Below are positions 61,347-64,000 of a stretch of DNA of 64,000 bases, in pieces. Within the stretch, counting starts at the first letter, position 1; the number at the start of each line of letters is the position of its first letter. Source of the DNA: Otis tarda (taxonomy: Eukaryota; Chordata; Aves; Otidiformes; Otididae); contig CM048591.1 of NCBI GenBank assembly GCA_026413225.1, positions 71,884,052 to 71,948,051 on the forward strand, given 5' to 3'. Position numbers and translations under genes: made by a program. The notes beneath the pieces were generated by a model that ran no database searches, was not told the DNA's origin, and was given only the letters and a program-made list of their open reading frames with translations.

Positions 61347-61352
61347 AATAAA
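61347..61352 (+). terminator. Poly(A) signal AATAAA of LTR copy 4
   Basis: AATAAA in the context ggcaataaatgaa, about 700 bases after the TATA-like box, followed by a T/G-rich stretch (gactctgttttgccc). Confidence 0.6.
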
Positions 61353-61535
61353 TGAAATGAATTTCCTCAAGTTGACTCTGTTTTGCCCATGATGCTACTT
61401 CCTGAGTGATCTCCCTGTCCTTATCTTGACCTCCAAGCTTTTAATCGTATTTTCTCTCCCCTTTCCACTTGAAGAGGGGGAACGATCAAACGACTTGATG
61501 GGCATCTGACGCCTAGCCAAGGTAAACTCACCACA

Positions 61536-63011
61536 TCTGTAGATGGCCATTTAATCCAAGTCTCTCTATGATGGGATGAAAGTGCATGCAGCAACTGGGT
61601 CATCATGTTAAATACAGCTTTGAAACTTCCCAAGATAGCTCCTCATTATAGCATAGGCTTAGCCTTTCACACTACATTTCAAAGCAGATGCTTTTTTTGG
61701 TATCATTTCCCTCTATAGCACACCACAGCAGTTTTATTGACAAGTAGAATCCTTAAGTCTTCAAGTAAAAGGGGGTATTGCTCCCCTTAAAGAAACATGT
61801 TGACTGAGAGTCTAAATAACCAGCCATATTTAATTAATGAAGATTAGATTCTAAGAAGTGTTACAGGTATTGGTGTGTAGTAGAGAAGGATTTTGTCTGA
61901 TATTTTTTGTCTGATATAGAGCACCTGAGAAGGAAATAGAGATGTAAGGAAGAAAATAGGTATGGTCTTAACAACAAGAAAACTCTACTATGAAAAACAA
62001 TAGGCAAGTTGTAAACATATTAATATTCTGCAAAAGTAATAATGCAGAAAAGCCTTACCTTCCTTTTACTGCTATATCCTATGGCAAGCATGAAAGAGAA
62101 AATGCTCTATAAATTGTCATTTTACCAGCTTCCTTTGAACAACACCACATAAAACTTAGCTTTGCTTCGATGTCATTTGCATTAAATTTTCATGAAGGTA
62201 ATTCACTCCATGTTGCATTCTGCTTTGTGGTAATAGTTTCCTCCCTCCTTTTCTACAGGCCTAACAAGTATTTGTTTACTAGCATCATATTTTCTGAACT
62301 GCTTCCAAACTTCAAGTTTTTTTTTCCTCAGCCACAGGAGAGTCTTCCCAGGAGCCTGACAGTGAATATCCAGAGATTATTAATTGTATTCAGACCAGCA
62401 TTTAGTCTAAGGCTGCTATAGGATTACCATGTGGAATTTCCCATACTTAAATTATGTTGAAATATCCAATTAGTGTATTGTAAGCAGGCATGAATTTCAT
62501 TGTAGTTAAACATTTGCTGACAAGCTGGCCTTTCAGTTTAGCTTTGTGCATTGAGAGAAGAAATCTGATCTCCTATGGCTTTCTTTTGAGTAAATTCTCA
62601 AAATACTTTCCCATTAGATCCATTCCCTGTCTAAGTAGCTTTTCTGAGTGAACAAGAAGAATCCTTTATACGTTCCAATCTTATAATGTGCAAAGACCAT
62701 ATTTGAAAAGAATGTATATTATTGATATTCACCATTCAAAGCAAAAAACTCTTGAAAGCAAAATGGAAGATGTGGTTCAAATTGAATACATACATATTTC
62801 TAAATGAAAGTTATATGGTGGTATTATGCTAAATTAAGTCTTGAGGGAATAATACTACAACACATTTTCATTTTTTGATCATATATTAAATATTTTAATA
62901 TCTGAATTATAAATATTTTACCATCTATACAATTTAAATCTGAGTGTTTTCCTGAACAAGGTTTGCTGTGTAAAATTAAAAGAAAACTGCAACACTTTTT
63001 CCTGTTTTCTT
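61536..63011. other. Unique AT-rich sequence
   Basis: No gene or repeat recognised. Confidence 0.6.
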
Positions 63012-64000
63012 TGAGCAACAGTCTTCGCTGGCAAGGGCTCTAGCCACATTGCCCAAGTTGCAGAAAACAAAAGCAGAGACTGGTAGAATGAACTGCCTAC
63101 TGTAGCAGAAGACCAGGTTCAGGAACATCTTAAGAACTTGAAGGTGCACAAGTCCACGGGACCTGATGAGATGCATCTGCATATCCTGAGGTAACGGGTG
63201 GATGAAGTTGCCAAGCCAGTGTCTGTCATCTTTGAGAAGTTGTTGCAGTCTAGTAAGGTTCCCATTGACTGTAAAAATGGAGAAATAACCCTCATTTTTA
63301 GAAAGCGAAAAAAAGGAAGACCTGGGGAACTACAGGCCCATCATTCTTACCTCCGTGCCTGGCAAGATCATGGAGAAGATTGTCCTGGAAACTATGCTAA
63401 GGCACACAGAAGATAAAGAGGTAATTTGTGACAGCCATTGTGGCTTCACTATCATGCCTGATCAATTTGGTGATGGCCTTCTATAATGGGGTTACAGCAT
63501 TGGTGGACAAGGGATGACCAACTGACGTAATTTACCTGGCCTTGTGCAAGGCATTTGACACTGTCCCACATGACATCCTTCTCTCTATATAGAAGAGATA
63601 TGGGTTTGTTGGATGTACCACTCAATGGATAAGGAATTGGCTGTATGGCCACAAAGAGTTGCGATCAATGGCTCAGTGTCCAAGTGGAGACCAGTGATGA
63701 GGGGCATTGCTCAGGGGTCAATATTGGAACTAGCCCTGTTTAACGTATTTATTGGCAACATGGACAGTGGGATGGAGAACACCCTCAGCAAGTTAGCTGA
63801 CGACACCAAAATATGTAGTGTGGTCAACATGCTGCAGACAAGGGATGCCATTCAGTGGGACCTTGACAGGCTGGATAGGTGGGCCTGTGAGAACCTTATG
63901 AAGTTCAACAAGACCAAGTGCAAGGTCCTGCACGTGAGTCAGGGCAACCCCAGGCACAAATACAGGCTGAGTGGAGAATGGATTGAGAGCAGCCCTGAGG
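63012..64000 (+). mobile_element. CR1 fragment, reverse-transcriptase region, runs off window end
   Basis: It begins near 'gagcaacagtcttcgctggcaagg' and follows CR1 ORF2 through 'aaggtgcacaagtccacggga' (before RT motif A), a motif-A-like segment (63520-63560), the 'ggcattgctcaggggtcaat' region corresponding to motif B, and LADD in place of FADD at about 63797. Several stops and frameshifts make it a pseudogene. It is 5'-truncated; the 3' end is beyond the window. Confidence 0.94.

Larger units (their letters stand above)
60465..61535 (+). mobile_element. Solo LTR, copy 4, variant subfamily
   Basis: About 1071 bp from TGTATTTG to ...aactcaccaca, plus sense. The middle (aaggtcagtgaagaagga, CTGCAG/CCATGG units, gatctccctgtccttatctt) matches copies 1-3. 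The last ~65 bases differ from them, ending in the 'gccaaggtaaactcaccaca' form instead of 'gggctgaactacaaca'. AATAAA is at 61347-61352 and a TATACTTAAG-like box near 60643. The flanks tctgc/tctgt match at four of five positions, a weak target duplication. No internal retroviral sequence adjoins it. Confidence 0.9.

Noticed and set aside
53762-61535. LTR copies 3 and 4 as a provirus pair
   Set aside because: Their 3' ends belong to different subfamilies, and no gag, pol or env sequence lies in the 5.5 kb between them.
1-64000. CRISPR arrays, bacterial operons or prophage
   Set aside because: No regularly spaced repeats, no ribosome-binding sites with long adjacent genes, and the repeats are avian retroelements.
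1-64000. Assignment to the W or Z chromosome because of repeat load
   Set aside because: Repeat density is only moderately high and no sex-linked gene is visible, so it cannot be supported from this window.

Overview
The window looks like avian nuclear DNA: AT-rich, intergenic or intronic sequence with no host coding exon I can support, interrupted by repeats typical of birds. These are CR1 LINE fragments (several ending in the ATTCTATG-type octamers), about 1.1 kb solo LTRs of one family, and one nearly complete alpharetrovirus-like endogenous retrovirus (ERV) with a tRNA-Trp primer-binding site. Recognisable repeats cover roughly a fifth of the window by my estimate. The species cannot be fixed from this.

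Layout. 1-1049: 3' part of a CR1, with an open reading frame for the end of its reverse transcriptase. 1991-3066: solo LTR, minus strand. 4663-4837: CR1 scrap. 8025-12723: minus-strand ERV of 4.7 kb with both LTRs, an exact 6-bp target duplication (accttg), PBS, polypurine tract and remnants in the order MA, CA, NC, PR, RNase H, IN, Env TM. Reverse transcriptase and most of SU are missing. 14.9-15.5 kb: exon-like splice signals, then a CR1 reverse-transcriptase fragment (15487-15936). 18717-19854: second minus-strand solo LTR, the best preserved. 19.9-32.9 kb: 13 kb of AT-rich DNA with no recognised element. 32.9-46 kb: four CR1 pieces in otherwise unique sequence. 46-53.7 kb: unique AT-rich DNA. 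53762-54903 and 60465-61535: two plus-strand solo LTRs, with a recent 101-bp direct duplication between them (56439 and 56958). 63012-64000: a CR1 running off the window.

How the parts relate. The ERV is non-functional: the protease aspartate is Asn, reverse transcriptase is absent, two stops interrupt RNase H-integrase, and frames shift in gag and env. Its integrase core is still open with all three catalytic residues. The four solo LTRs share a promoter-like CCAAT then TATA order, with a poly(A) signal about 0.7-0.8 kb further on in three copies. All four also carry a small open reading frame (up to 49 codons) in the same place, the most unusual feature here. Longer open frames lying antisense to these LTRs are compositional and should not be read as genes.
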